The notes: generated by a model not told the origin, from the letters alone. A stretch of DNA of 64,000 nucleotides from Halobacteriales archaeon QH_7_65_31 (GCA_003021785.1 PXQU01000001.1:124001-188000); one strand, 5' to 3'. Counted from the stretch's first letter, positions 1 to 10,034 are shown. Program-made: numbers and translations.

Positions 1-697
1 GCGGCGAGCAGACGAGCAGCGCCATCCACGCGTGGCTCCCGACGGCGAGCAGCGGCGTGCCCGCGACGAGATCACCGAGACCGACGGTGAGCGCGTCCAC
101 CTGATAAATATACTGGACGGCAACCCCTTCGACCCAGAGATCGCCGCGCAGCTTGAGTACGGCATTGACGGCGTAGACGACGACCACCTGAACGAGGACG
201 CCCGCAGTGGCCAGCGAGGCGATGCGGTCGGTAGTGGAGCCACGGCGGGCGTCCAGCCCCCAGCGTCGACCGGCGGGGACGAGTGCAAACCACAACATGA
301 GCCGGCGCAGGAGCCAGTCACCCGCGTTGACGACGGCGATATTCCGCGTGTACAACGACAACAGCAGGACGAACAGCGCGAACGCGGCCAGCCGGCTCCG
401 GTAACCAACGGTGAAGGCGACCGCAGCCAGTGCCGTCAGTCCGAACAGGAGGAGGGCCCACACGAGCGACCCCGAGAGCGTGTACAGCGAGAGCTGTCCG
501 ATGAACGGATACGCCTCCAACAGGAGCGAGCGCGGTAGTACGCCGGCGTCGGTGTACATCGCGGCGAGGTTCGGGAGTCGGAGCGCGAGATCACAGAGGA
601 CGAGGAGACCGAGCGCGATACGGGCGACGGCGAGACCACGGGCGTCGATACCGAACCGGTCGGCAAGCGGCTCGCGAAGCGACGGAGGGAGGGACAC
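1..697 (-). CDS. HTTM-domain (vitamin K-dependent carboxylase-like) membrane protein, partial (runs off the window start)
   Basis: Reverse-strand reading frame opposite the listed + ORF: GTG start near 697, then SLPPSLREPLADRFGIDARGLAVARIALGLLVLCDLALRLPNLAAMYTDAGVLPRSLLLEAYPFIGQLSLYTLSGSLVWALLLFGLTALAAVAFTVGYRSRLAAFALFVLLLSLYTRNIAVVNAGDWLLR..., typical of HTTM proteins. No stop before position 1. Confidence 0.75.
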   Translation of the reverse strand, partial: MSLPPSLREPLADRFGIDARGLAVARIALGLLVLCDLALRLPNLAAMYTDAGVLPRSLLLEAYPFIGQLSLYTLSGSLVWALLLFGLTALAAVAFTVGYRSRLAAFALFVLLLSLYTRNIAVVNAGDWLLRRLMLWFALVPAGRRWGLDARRGSTTDRIASLATAGVLVQVVVVYAVNAVLKLRGDLWVEGVAVQYIYQVDALTVGLGDLVAGTPLLAVGSHAWMALLVCSP

Positions 698-734
698 AGA
701 AACAGGAACGGCGAGTCGCCGTATATGTGTTCGG

Positions 735-2624
735 TCAGTCGTCGGCGGAAGCGGGAACCGTCGTTCCGACCCGGCGATCGAGGAACTCGTCGAGGATGCG
801 GAACAGACGGATCTTCTGGTCGATGTCGGAGGAGGCGTGGCCCTCCTCGCCGAGTTCGACGTACTCGAACTCGCCGTCCTCGCCGCCGTCGTAGCCGAGG
901 GATTCGAGCCGGTCGCGGTAGAGCCGCGCCTGCGAGACGGGAACACGGCGGTCGTTGACCCCGTGGACCATCAGCAGCGGGCAGTCGAGGTGCTCCGCGT
1001 GCTCGATCGGCGAGCGCTCGCGGTACAGCTCCGGATTCGCCTCGGGCGTGCCGAGGTTCTTCTCCATCAGCTCCGTGCGGAAATGCGGCATCGTCGTCTC
1101 GAACATCTCCGTCAGATCGGTGAGACCGATCCACGCGATCCCGGCCGCGTAGAGGTCCGGATACTGGACGGTCTGCCAGTAGGCGGAGTAGCCGCCGTAA
1201 GAGCCGCCGAAGGAGACGACGCGGTCGGCATCGAGATAGTCGTGCTCACCGAGCACGTGCTCGGTCGCGACGGCGATGTCTCCCTGTTCGGCCCCGCCCC
1301 AGTCCTCGTACAGCGTCTCGACGAACTCGCGGCCGCGACCGGTCGAGCCGCGGTAGTTCACCTTCAGGACGGAGAAGCCCCGAGAGACGAGGAACTGCGT
1401 GTACAGATCGAAGTTGCGGTAGTCCGCCGCACGCGGGCCGCCGTGCGGGTTGACGATGAGCGGCGACGGGCGAACGCCCGAGTCGTACAGGAGCCCACCG
1501 ATTTCGAGCGTCTCGGAGGGGTCGTGCTCGACGGCGGCCTGTCGGGTCTCCGGGACGCCGTCGGAGTCGAACGTGAAGTACTCCGCATCGGCGAAGTCGT
1601 CGGCATCGAACGGGCCGTAGTCGGCCGCGAGCAGGGTCTCCGTCGTATCCTCAGACAGATCGTACGCGTACAGCGACGATCGCGTCGTCGGCGTGGTGTT
1701 CGTGAGGATGACGCGGTCGTCGTCGATCTGCGTGTTGTCGGTCCCGGCGAAGGCGGCGACCCCCTCGTCGGTGTCGAGTTCGCGCGACTCGCCGGTGTCG
1801 AGATCGTAGACGATCGGGACGACGGCCGCATCACGCGTCCGGTGTGCGAGAAACCGGGAGCCGTCATCGAGGAAGGCAACGGGCGACTCCTCGCTGTCGG
1901 AGTCGAACCACTCGACCGACTCCGTCTCGAAGTCGTAGACGCCGGCTCGACCGAGATCGGTCGAGTTGTCCGAGACGAGCAGGCTCGACCCGTCCGGTGA
2001 GAAGTCGGTCGGCGAGGCCTCTGCGCCCTCGTCGCCGAGTTCGAGGTTTCGCGGGTTCGACCCGTCGCTCTCCATCACGTAGACGTCCTGATTCTCGAAG
2101 TCGTCGGACTCGTTGGTCGAGAAGGCGACTCGGCTCCCGTCGGGGGACAGCGTCGCACCGCCGGCGGCACGCTCGTAGTCGGTGAGCTTCGTCGTCTCGT
2201 CGCCGTCGCGATCGTACCGATAGACGTTCATCTGGCCGTCGCGCGACGAGCCGAAGTAGAGGGTGCGACCGTCGTCGCTGACCGCCTGGAGAGAGTTCTG
2301 GCCGTCCTGTTCGACGACCGGCTCGGTGTTCCCCTCGCGGTCGACGACGTGGATGTCGTTCTGCTCGTTGCCGTCGTCGTCCATGTGGAAGAACACCTCG
2401 TCGTCGGTCCCCCACTTCAGATACCAGCGGGCGTTGCGAGGGACCTCGCCGTCGGTCACCTGTCGCATCTCACCGGTGTCGGTGTCGATGAAGTGGAGTT
2501 CGTTCCGGCCGGAGCCGTCGTGATACACCGCGACGGTCGAGCCGTCCGGCGAGACGGTCGGATGCTGGAAGCTCGGAAGCCCGGCGAGCTCTTCTAAGAC
2601 GTTCTCTGTGTCGTGAAGTGACAT
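735..2624 (-). CDS. S9 family (prolyl oligopeptidase-type) peptidase with N-terminal WD40-like propeller
   Basis: GGSYGGYSAYWQTVQYPDLYAAGIAW catalytic Ser motif; HGVNDRRVPVSQ and GEEGHASS catalytic Asp/His regions; start trimmed to MSLHDTENVLEEL. Confidence 0.9.
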   Translation of the reverse strand: MSLHDTENVLEELAGLPSFQHPTVSPDGSTVAVYHDGSGRNELHFIDTDTGEMRQVTDGEVPRNARWYLKWGTDDEVFFHMDDDGNEQNDIHVVDREGNTEPVVEQDGQNSLQAVSDDGRTLYFGSSRDGQMNVYRYDRDGDETTKLTDYERAAGGATLSPDGSRVAFSTNESDDFENQDVYVMESDGSNPRNLELGDEGAEASPTDFSPDGSSLLVSDNSTDLGRAGVYDFETESVEWFDSDSEESPVAFLDDGSRFLAHRTRDAAVVPIVYDLDTGESRELDTDEGVAAFAGTDNTQIDDDRVILTNTTPTTRSSLYAYDLSEDTTETLLAADYGPFDADDFADAEYFTFDSDGVPETRQAAVEHDPSETLEIGGLLYDSGVRPSPLIVNPHGGPRAADYRNFDLYTQFLVSRGFSVLKVNYRGSTGRGREFVETLYEDWGGAEQGDIAVATEHVLGEHDYLDADRVVSFGGSYGGYSAYWQTVQYPDLYAAGIAWIGLTDLTEMFETTMPHFRTELMEKNLGTPEANPELYRERSPIEHAEHLDCPLLMVHGVNDRRVPVSQARLYRDRLESLGYDGGEDGEFEYVELGEEGHASSDIDQKIRLFRILDEFLDRRVGTTVPASADD

Positions 2625-2821
2625 TCGTTCGCGACTTCGGTCCCACCCCTCCTGAACGTTTGGTGAACCGCGATTCGGTAACAAATCAGATACTTTGCTG
2701 TCGATACCGCCGGCTCGTGGGGATACACGCGATAGCGCCGACCGGCAGCGGCTCGAACCCGATCTCGGATCGGCGGGCGGTGACCCAGAAAACACTTTCC
2801 GGGCTAACGGCTCTGTCCCAC

Positions 2822-3529
2822 ATGACCTGTCCCTGTCCCGGAGCGACAGAAGCCGCGAGCGACCCGGCCGTTCACGCGCGGGTCACCGTCGCGCCGACGC
2901 GCGACTGCCCCGTCGCTCGGCTCGGTGAGCAGCACGGGCTCCGCGAGCTGATCCCGCCGAGCACCCCGGTCGACGCGCCACAGGCGGTCGTCGAGACGAC
3001 CGACGAGGACGCGCTCCGCGCGCTCGACGTTTGTCCGATCGTCCCGGTCGGTGACGCGACGGTGTGTCGGCTGGACGCGCTCGAACGGGACGGCGAGCGC
3101 GTCCACGCCTGCGGACACGACCACTGTCTGGCCCACGGGTTCGACTTCCTCCCGCTGGATCCGTACCACAGCCACTGGGCGGGCGATCGCGTCCGGTGCT
3201 CGTTCGCGGCGGTCGATGCTGACGCCGTCCGCGAGACGACCAGCGCGCTCGCCGACGCCGGATTCGACGTCTCGCTCGATCAGCTCGTCCGCGACGACAA
3301 GGGAAGTGACGGGGAACTCCCCGAGATCGCTCAGATCGCACTCGGCGGGCTGACGGAGCGCCAGCGCGAGGTCGCGGCCGTCGCCGTCGATCGGGGATAC
3401 TTCGATCCGGACGGTCCCACTGCCGAGACTGTCGCGGCCGATATCGGCGTGTCGAAGTCGACGCTCTCCGAACATCTCCGCGCCGTTCAGCGGGCGCTCG
3501 TTCGACAGACGTTCGTGACGGAGTCGTGA
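2822..3529 (+). CDS. Bacterio-opsin activator-like HTH (HTH_10) transcriptional regulator
   Basis: C-terminal LTERQREVAAVAVDRGYFDPDGPTAETVAADIGVSKSTLSEHLRAVQRAL; start trimmed to MTCPCPGATEA. Confidence 0.85.
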   Translation: MTCPCPGATEAASDPAVHARVTVAPTRDCPVARLGEQHGLRELIPPSTPVDAPQAVVETTDEDALRALDVCPIVPVGDATVCRLDALERDGERVHACGHDHCLAHGFDFLPLDPYHSHWAGDRVRCSFAAVDADAVRETTSALADAGFDVSLDQLVRDDKGSDGELPEIAQIALGGLTERQREVAAVAVDRGYFDPDGPTAETVAADIGVSKSTLSEHLRAVQRALVRQTFVTES

Positions 3530-3602
3530 CCCCGGGAGTACATAAACAGACGAACTGTTCGCCAGTACGTCGAATACGTGTCGGCGCATACGGTTAGGTG
3601 GA

Positions 3603-4556
3603 ATGAACGACCAGACCACCCGTCGACGGTTCGTGCAGCTGACCGGCGCGACGGTCGCCGCGACCGCCGGACTGGGAACGGCCGCGGCCGGCGACGAGAC
3701 GGCGACGAACTGGACGACTGTCGAGACGCCGACAGGGCGCACCCTCTACGACGTGGCGGCGACCGACGCCGGCGTCTACGCCGTCGGGGCCGGTGGCGTC
3801 GTCTTGGAACGCGGTGAGGCGGGCTACGAGACGGTGCTCGACAGCGGGCCGACCGGTAACGGCAACAGCCTCTACGGCTCCGCCATCACCGACGACGGCG
3901 AACGGCTCTGGTTCGTCGGCTCGTCCGGTGCGATCGGCGAGTACGACCCCGCACGCGGGACGTTCACCGACTACTCCGCCCCGAACGACGTGACGAACAA
4001 CTTCAACGACGTGGCCGTCACCGGTGCGGCGGGCGAGGCGAACGTCTACGTCGCCGGCGACTCCGGGAAGATCTACTACTCGTTCGACAACGGCGAGACG
4101 TTCGAGGACGTGACGCCCGCGTCCGGCTCGAACGTCAACGCCGTCGACTTCCACGACGACCGCGCGGGCCACATCGTCGATGGCAACGAGACGGTGCTGT
4201 ACACCGAGGACGGCGCGACGTGGAACACCCTCGGCATCGCTGACGCCAACGTCAACTTCTACGGCGTCGATTCCGACGGGTTCGACGACGTGACCGTCTC
4301 CGGCGGCGGGGGCGTCGTCTGGAACTGGGACGGCAGCGAGTGGCGCGCGGAGGACACCGGGGACGCCGGTCTCCGCGATATCGAGGTCACCGATAGCTCG
4401 GGTCTCACCGTCGGCGGCGGCGGGAAGATGTATCGTCGCGGTCCCGAGGGCTGGATACAGGAGCCGACGCCGACCGGCTCGAATCTGAAGGCCGTCCTTC
4501 GCGGCGATATCGAGGTCGCCGTCGGCGCGGGCGGAACCGTTATCGAGAACCTGTAG
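3603..4556 (+). CDS. Tat-exported beta-propeller (YCF48/sialidase-like) protein
   Basis: TTRRRFVQLTGATVAATAGLGTAAAG Tat signal, then repeated propeller-like blades (YVAGDSGKIYYSFDNGETFEDVTP). Confidence 0.75.
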   Translation: MNDQTTRRRFVQLTGATVAATAGLGTAAAGDETATNWTTVETPTGRTLYDVAATDAGVYAVGAGGVVLERGEAGYETVLDSGPTGNGNSLYGSAITDDGERLWFVGSSGAIGEYDPARGTFTDYSAPNDVTNNFNDVAVTGAAGEANVYVAGDSGKIYYSFDNGETFEDVTPASGSNVNAVDFHDDRAGHIVDGNETVLYTEDGATWNTLGIADANVNFYGVDSDGFDDVTVSGGGGVVWNWDGSEWRAEDTGDAGLRDIEVTDSSGLTVGGGGKMYRRGPEGWIQEPTPTGSNLKAVLRGDIEVAVGAGGTVIENL

Positions 4557-4682
4557 GAGAGCGTGGTGTAGAACAGCTTGCGCGGTTTTGTTTTACGCTC
4601 ATCAATACTGAACTGGCTGGTCAGTAGGTATGCGGATTGACCACGACAAAACATTTAGATCGATAGCTGTCGTTCCTCTCGT

Positions 4683-4871
4683 ATGGAGAGTCGATGGCTC
4701 CTCTTGGGTTTCGGGCTGCTATTTGGAGTCCTGCTACTCGTGCATATCTATCAGGGAAACACCATCCATGCTCTCATCGCGGTCTGTTTCACGACGTTTG
4801 GCCTCGGTGGCTTCTGGTGGAATACGACTCACGAAAACACGATTGAAACGAGGTTCTCACGGTCCAGTTGA
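4683..4871 (+). CDS. Small hydrophobic membrane protein, hypothetical
   Basis: 62 aa, two hydrophobic stretches (WLLLGFGLLFGVLLLVHI, ALIAVCFTTFGLGGFWW). Confidence 0.5.
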   Translation: MESRWLLLGFGLLFGVLLLVHIYQGNTIHALIAVCFTTFGLGGFWWNTTHENTIETRFSRSS

Positions 4872-4933
4872 CGTGCTACTCTAATGCCCTGTACTGACCA
4901 GCGTAGCAGTATCGGTAGATGGCTAAAACCCTC

Positions 4934-5980
4934 TTAGAACGTCAGCAGCTCGATACCGTCGGTGTCGTAGCTCGTCATCGCGGCGAGCCGATCCGAGACG
5001 CCGTCGAGTCCGACCTCTCTGCCGACGAGCGCACCGGGATCGAGCCGGCCGCTCTCGACCATCCCGAGTAGCTCACCGAACCGGGTCGGCGGCATCCCCC
5101 GTGCGCCGAGCCAGTCGATCTCCCAGCGCGTCATCCAGTCGATCGGAAGCGACACCTCGCCCCGCTCCGTCTTGGTCGTGAGTCCGACCTGCGCGTGCGT
5201 ACCGCGCTCGCGGAGACAGCGAACGGAGTTGCGAGCGGTCGTCGCCCGTCCGAGCGCATCGACGCTCACGTCCGCGCCGCCGTCGGTGATGCTTCGAACC
5301 GTCTCGACGGGATCGGACTCGACGGTGGCGACTGCCCCGGCGCGCTCGGCACGCGCGAGCGCGTCGCTCGACACGTCGACGGCGATCGGTCGCGCGCCGA
5401 GCGCGGCGGCGATCTGGACGGTAGAGAGACCGACGCCGCCACAGCCGTGGACCGCGATCCAGTCTCCGCCGCCGACGTCGGCGCGGTGTGCGAGCGTGTG
5501 GAACGCCGTCATATACCGACAGCCGACGGCGGCCACGTCGCGAACGGAGACGTCGTCGGGGATGGGCTGGAGGTTATACGTCGCGTTCGGCACGGCTACC
5601 TCCTCGGCGAAGGCCCCGGGAACCGACCGTTCGAAGCCGAGCGCCCGTCCGTCCGGACAGGTGTTGCCGTGGCCGCTGTAGCAGTGGTGACAGGAGCCAC
5701 AGCCGAGGCTGAACGGGACGACGACGCGATCACCGACCGCGAACCGCTCCACGTCGGGTCCGAGTTCGACGATACGGCCGGCCGGTTCGTGTCCGAGCAC
5801 GTAGTCGAGCGGAACCCGATCGTCGGCCCACTCACCGTGGCCCTGCCACGCGTGCCAGTCGGAGCGACAGATGCCACAGCTCTCGACGGCGACGACGGCC
5901 CCATCGGCGTCAGCTGTCGGATCGGGGCGGGTCGTCACGTCGAGCGGTTCGCCGTACTCGCGGAGGACGCCAGCGCGCAT
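4934..5980 (-). CDS. Zinc-dependent alcohol dehydrogenase (MDR superfamily)
   Basis: CGICRSDWHAWQG, GHEPAGRI, CGSCHHCYSGHGNTC structural zinc motif, GCGGVGLSTVQIAAALGA Rossmann motif. Confidence 0.9.
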   Translation of the reverse strand: MRAGVLREYGEPLDVTTRPDPTADADGAVVAVESCGICRSDWHAWQGHGEWADDRVPLDYVLGHEPAGRIVELGPDVERFAVGDRVVVPFSLGCGSCHHCYSGHGNTCPDGRALGFERSVPGAFAEEVAVPNATYNLQPIPDDVSVRDVAAVGCRYMTAFHTLAHRADVGGGDWIAVHGCGGVGLSTVQIAAALGARPIAVDVSSDALARAERAGAVATVESDPVETVRSITDGGADVSVDALGRATTARNSVRCLRERGTHAQVGLTTKTERGEVSLPIDWMTRWEIDWLGARGMPPTRFGELLGMVESGRLDPGALVGREVGLDGVSDRLAAMTSYDTDGIELLTF

Positions 5981-6097
5981 ACCGGTATCTCTGTGAGGAG
6001 GACAATAGCCCTGTCCCCGCCTCTGAGTCGCGGCGAACACCGGGGGTGTCCCGTTCGAGGAGTCCGGTCGGCAGCGGAACGACTGGACGAACTCGTA

Positions 6098-6292
6098 TCA
6101 GGCGGGGACGTACGCGCCGTCGGTCGTCGTCACCAGCCCGCGCTCCTCTAACGTGGCGAGCACCGGCAGCAGCGTCAACAGCTGCTCGTCGAGAGCGGCG
6201 GCCAGCTCGTCGGCGGTCGCCGCGCCGCGTTCGGTCAGATACAGATACACGAGCTTCGCCGTCTTCGACGAGAGCTGCTGGAGCGAACCCAT
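6098..6292 (-). CDS. Small winged-helix (TrmB/MarR-like) transcriptional regulator
   Basis: MGSLQQLSSKTAKLVYLYLTERGAATADELAAALDEQLLTLLPVLATLEERGLVTT. Confidence 0.65.
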   Translation of the reverse strand: MGSLQQLSSKTAKLVYLYLTERGAATADELAAALDEQLLTLLPVLATLEERGLVTTTDGAYVPA

Positions 6293-6378
6293 GATACCAA
6301 CTACGAAGCAACGACAGCTACTAAACATTTCCACGACGATCGTCGAACTCTTGCTCCCGAATCTGTCCACCGAGACGG

Positions 6379-6789
6379 TTAAAACCCGAGATGCGAACTC
6401 GACTCGGGCATCTCGTCGCCGTCGTCGATCCCGCCGACGTGGTCGAACTGAAGCTCGTCGTCGGTGAGATACACGTCGTTGCGGTTGACGGCGACGGACA
6501 CCTCTGCGAGCGTCGAGCCGGCGGCCTTCCCGTTGTCACAGTAGCCCGTCGTCCCGTCGAAGATCGAGCCGTGTTTCGGACAGATGACACCGCCCTCGCG
6601 GGTCGCCGCGCCGTCTCCGCGGTCGAGCCGCTGGTCGATCTCGTGCGTGCAGAAGTTCCGCCATGCGGCGATCTCACCCTCGCTATCGCGGATGAGAATG
6701 ACCTCCGCCTCGTCGCCGTCAGAGTCGGTCACCGTGAACAGAAACGACCCCTGCTCTGGAACCTCGTCGGTCGTCGTAACGCGTTCCAT
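6379..6789 (-). CDS. Rieske [2Fe-2S] domain protein
   Basis: CTHE...CPKHGSIFDGTTGYC: CxH...CxxH ligand pattern. Confidence 0.9.
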   Translation of the reverse strand: MERVTTTDEVPEQGSFLFTVTDSDGDEAEVILIRDSEGEIAAWRNFCTHEIDQRLDRGDGAATREGGVICPKHGSIFDGTTGYCDNGKAAGSTLAEVSVAVNRNDVYLTDDELQFDHVGGIDDGDEMPESSSHLGF

Positions 6790-6827
6790 GCGCGTCGCTT
6801 GTTCCCGAACGGAACTGTGTGTTTCGC

Positions 6828-8696
6828 TCAGCGGTCGACGACGTCGAGTTCGGACAGCTCGACGCAGAGACCGCCGGCGTCACTCTCCGACAGCGAGAGC
6901 GTCCAGCCGTGGGCATCGGCGATACGGCTCACGATCCCGAGCCCGAGACCGCTCCCGTCGCTGCTCGTCGTGTAGCCGGACTGAAGCACGTCGTCGCGCT
7001 CGTCGGCGGGGATACCGGGACCGTCATCACAGACGGAGATCGCCGCGCTGCCGTCGGCGATCGCCGCCCGCACGTCGATGTGTGGCTGGTCGGCGTGTTC
7101 GACGGCGTTCCGGAGCACGTTCTCCAGCGACCGCTTGAGTCGCGGCTCGTCGGCCAACACTGTTATCTGTTCGTCGAACACCGAGATCGTGGCGTCGCCG
7201 TCGCCGACCCCGTTCCACGCGGTTCGGACCAGCTGTGGGAGCACGACCGGCGACTGCGACTCGACCGTGCGGCCGTCACGCGCCAGCGTCAGTGCGTCCT
7301 GAATGAGCTGTTCCATCCGGTCGAGCGCGCGCTCCGCGTCGTCGAGATGCGACAGCTCCCCCGACTGACGGGCCAGCCGGATCCGACCGTCGGCGACGTT
7401 GAGCGGGGTCCGGAGATCGTGGCTCACGACGGAGGCGAACTCGTCGAGCCGCTCGTTCTGCCGGCGAAGCTCCTCTTCTCGCGCCTTTCGATCGGAGATA
7501 TCGCGGGCGACGCCCAACAGCATCGGCTTGTCGCCGTGGACGATACGCCGAGTGTTCAGCTGGTAGGGGATCCGTTCGCCGTCGACGCTTTCCACCTCGA
7601 CCTCGCTGCGAAGCGAGCCACCGGTGTCGAGCAGCTCGGCGAACTGCCGAGAGACATCTTTGTTCAGTAGTTGGGTCTCGATATCTGCGGTCGACATCTG
7701 TATCAGCTGGTCGTGGTCGTACGGGACGGTGGCGACCAGCGCGTCGTTGACCGTGTCGACTCGAAGCGAGTCGTCGAGGATATACACCGGATCGGGAATC
7801 GAGTTGAGCACCTCACGGAAGAACCGCTCCTGTCTGGCGATATCTCGCTCGCGGTCGATACGCGAGAGCGTCTCCGCGAGATGATCACACAGGAGGACGG
7901 CCGCCTCGCGGTCCTGTGTGGTGAAGACGCCGGTGTCCTCGCCCACGGCCTGAAAGATGCCGTGTTTACCGATCGGGACGCTGAGCAGTGCGACCTCGTT
8001 GCCGCCCTCGGTGTGTGGATACGCCGAGACGTCGTCGATGAGAATCGACTCCCCCGACTGGTAGGAGAGTCCCGCGATCCCCTCGTCGTTCGGGATCACG
8101 TCGGTTTCACCGTGTTCGTCGCCGCGTTCCTGAGTGACGTAGAGCATACCGTCACGCTCGATCCCGAGCGAACAGCGGTCGAACGCGAGGATCTCGCGCG
8201 CGGCGTCAGCGGCCATCCGAATGGCCTCGCGTTTGTCGGTGCAGGCGTGTAGCTCGCTCGTGAACGCGGCAAGCGGCTGCATCCGTGTCGTCACCTGTGC
8301 GACCGACTCCTGCTCGTAGCGAGCGGCCGTCGTCTCGATGTGGTCGAGCAGCGTCGCGTACGCGTTCGCGTCCGTCATCGAGACGTAGTCAGTGACGCCG
8401 GCACGAACTGCCGTCTCGGCGAACGCACCGGGATCGAGAGCGGTGAAGAGCAGGATCGGCAACAGCGGGTCGTGCTCGCGAACGATCTCGATCGTCTCGA
8501 AGTCGCTGACCGCCGGATCGACGACGAGCGAGTCTGCGGTATCGAGTCGCCCGATGATCTCGCTGGGCTCGGGAGCGCGCTCGATCGGGATCACGGACAG
8601 CGAGGGAGCGCGCCGGGAGAGCTCTGCCGCCACGCGGGCCGATGCATCGGTGATCACGAGAACCGTGTGGCCCGTGTTCTCTCCCTGTGAACTCAT
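6828..8696 (-). CDS. Sensor histidine kinase (receiver-like N-terminus, GAF, PAS, HisKA, HATPase)
   Basis: VVSHDLRTPLNVADG HisKA box; N-box LENVLRNAVEH; GDGSGLGLGIV-like G box (SSDGSGLGLGIVSRIADAHGW). Confidence 0.9.
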   Translation of the reverse strand: MSSQGENTGHTVLVITDASARVAAELSRRAPSLSVIPIERAPEPSEIIGRLDTADSLVVDPAVSDFETIEIVREHDPLLPILLFTALDPGAFAETAVRAGVTDYVSMTDANAYATLLDHIETTAARYEQESVAQVTTRMQPLAAFTSELHACTDKREAIRMAADAAREILAFDRCSLGIERDGMLYVTQERGDEHGETDVIPNDEGIAGLSYQSGESILIDDVSAYPHTEGGNEVALLSVPIGKHGIFQAVGEDTGVFTTQDREAAVLLCDHLAETLSRIDRERDIARQERFFREVLNSIPDPVYILDDSLRVDTVNDALVATVPYDHDQLIQMSTADIETQLLNKDVSRQFAELLDTGGSLRSEVEVESVDGERIPYQLNTRRIVHGDKPMLLGVARDISDRKAREEELRRQNERLDEFASVVSHDLRTPLNVADGRIRLARQSGELSHLDDAERALDRMEQLIQDALTLARDGRTVESQSPVVLPQLVRTAWNGVGDGDATISVFDEQITVLADEPRLKRSLENVLRNAVEHADQPHIDVRAAIADGSAAISVCDDGPGIPADERDDVLQSGYTTSSDGSGLGLGIVSRIADAHGWTLSLSESDAGGLCVELSELDVVDR

Positions 8697-8826
8697 CTGT
8701 ACAAACGTTGCACGCGATCATACATATAACCACACGTACAACCAGTCACACACCGAGAGGCGAGCAGCAGCACGGTTCGACGACGAGGGCTGCGACCGAC
8801 GTGTCGCGTCGGTCGCGTATCGAGAC

Positions 8827-9474
8827 TCACTCGGGAAATCCTTCGGCCAGCGAGTCGCCGACGAACGCGCGAACGATAGCCCCTTCGGCGCGGTGGAGCG
8901 TCTCCGAAGCGGTCGATTTCGCCACGTCCGCGGCCGTCGCGAGTTCAGTCAACGTGCAGTCGCGGGGCGTGTCGTAGTAGCCGGCGTCGACCGCCGTGAG
9001 CACGAGATCGCGCTGGCGCGGGGTCAGAAGCGTCTCCACGTCGATCTCCTGTCGCAGCGACTCCACCTCGAACCGGAGCCCGTACTGGTTGAAGTAGTCC
9101 GTCAGCTCCGAGATAGCGGTGTCGGGGGCGGTCGCCTGGAGCGAGGCCCGCCCGTTCCGGCAGGTGAGCGGCGGCTCGAACGGTATCGAGGCTCGATGGA
9201 GACAGAACACGGTGAGGGGCGTCTCCGAGCGGAATCTGACGACCGTCGCGCCCGCGGCCTGCTGGACGACCGAGAAGGAACGAAACCCCCCCACGTCGCG
9301 CATGAACTCGACGGGACGATCCGGCTCACTCGCCGAGACGCGAACGAGCTGGAAACACTCCATCGCACCGGGTTCGAGCGCCAACAGCTCGAACTTGGCG
9401 TCGGGAAACTGTGTCGAGACGGTGTATGCCCACCCCCCTTCCGAGAGCTGGACGACGAGATTCGCGCGTGCCAC
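8827..9474 (-). CDS. Bacterio-opsin activator-like HTH (HTH_10) transcriptional regulator
   Basis: LTPRQRDLVLTAVDAGYYDTPRDCTLTELATAADVAKSTASETLHRAEGAIV. Confidence 0.85.
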   Translation of the reverse strand: MARANLVVQLSEGGWAYTVSTQFPDAKFELLALEPGAMECFQLVRVSASEPDRPVEFMRDVGGFRSFSVVQQAAGATVVRFRSETPLTVFCLHRASIPFEPPLTCRNGRASLQATAPDTAISELTDYFNQYGLRFEVESLRQEIDVETLLTPRQRDLVLTAVDAGYYDTPRDCTLTELATAADVAKSTASETLHRAEGAIVRAFVGDSLAEGFPE

Positions 9475-9512
9475 CCGTACATGTTCGCCTCCTCGGGACT
9501 AAAAGCTGCGGG

Positions 9513-10034
9513 TCACTGGGAGTCGAGCTGGTCGGCCAGCCCCCACTCGTCGGCCGTCGCCGCCGCCTCGGTCCGCGCCTCTCGGCGGAGTTCGGCGATC
9601 CGTTCCGGATTGTCGAGAAACGCCGCCACCGGATCGTCCTCCGGATCCTCGGGCGCGCGGTCGCGAGTCCGGGCGGCGAGATCGGGGCTGTCAGTTCGCT
9701 CGGCCACGGTCCCGGGGTCGATACGACACACCGGGCGGTCGCGGAGGCGAGCCAGTTCGTCAGCCGTGGTCGCGGTGCGTTCGACTCGAAACGGGCCGGT
9801 CTCGGGGAGTGCCGCGAGCGCGGACGCACCGGTCCGGTCGCCGTCGGGAACGACGGCCGTAGTCGGAACGCCGTCTTCGACGGTGACGACGACAGGCTCC
9901 CCGGCGGTGACCGGAACGCCCGATTCGATGCGGAGATAGCCGGTGAGATGAGTTTCGAGACACGTTTCCAGTGGCGCGGACAGCGACTGGACGACCCGCG
10001 AGGCGAGCAGCGTCCCGTCGGGGAGGGTCGTCAT
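9513..10034 (-). CDS. Uncharacterised haloarchaeal protein, coupled to MinD-like gene
   Basis: 174-codon ORF whose ATG overlaps the stop of the upstream MinD-like gene (ATGA at 10031-10034). Confidence 0.7.
   Translation of the reverse strand: MTTLPDGTLLASRVVQSLSAPLETCLETHLTGYLRIESGVPVTAGEPVVVTVEDGVPTTAVVPDGDRTGASALAALPETGPFRVERTATTADELARLRDRPVCRIDPGTVAERTDSPDLAARTRDRAPEDPEDDPVAAFLDNPERIAELRREARTEAAATADEWGLADQLDSQ

Noticed and set aside
411-2000. 529-aa plus-strand ORF
   Set aside because: Antisense shadow of the S9 peptidase and HTTM genes; low-complexity Arg/Val/Glu composition typical of GC-rich antisense frames.
2640-2820. Possible small gene between the S9 peptidase and the bat-like regulator
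   Set aside because: The open frame is just an upstream extension of the regulator ORF with no hydrophobic, zinc or other recognisable signal; more likely promoter DNA.
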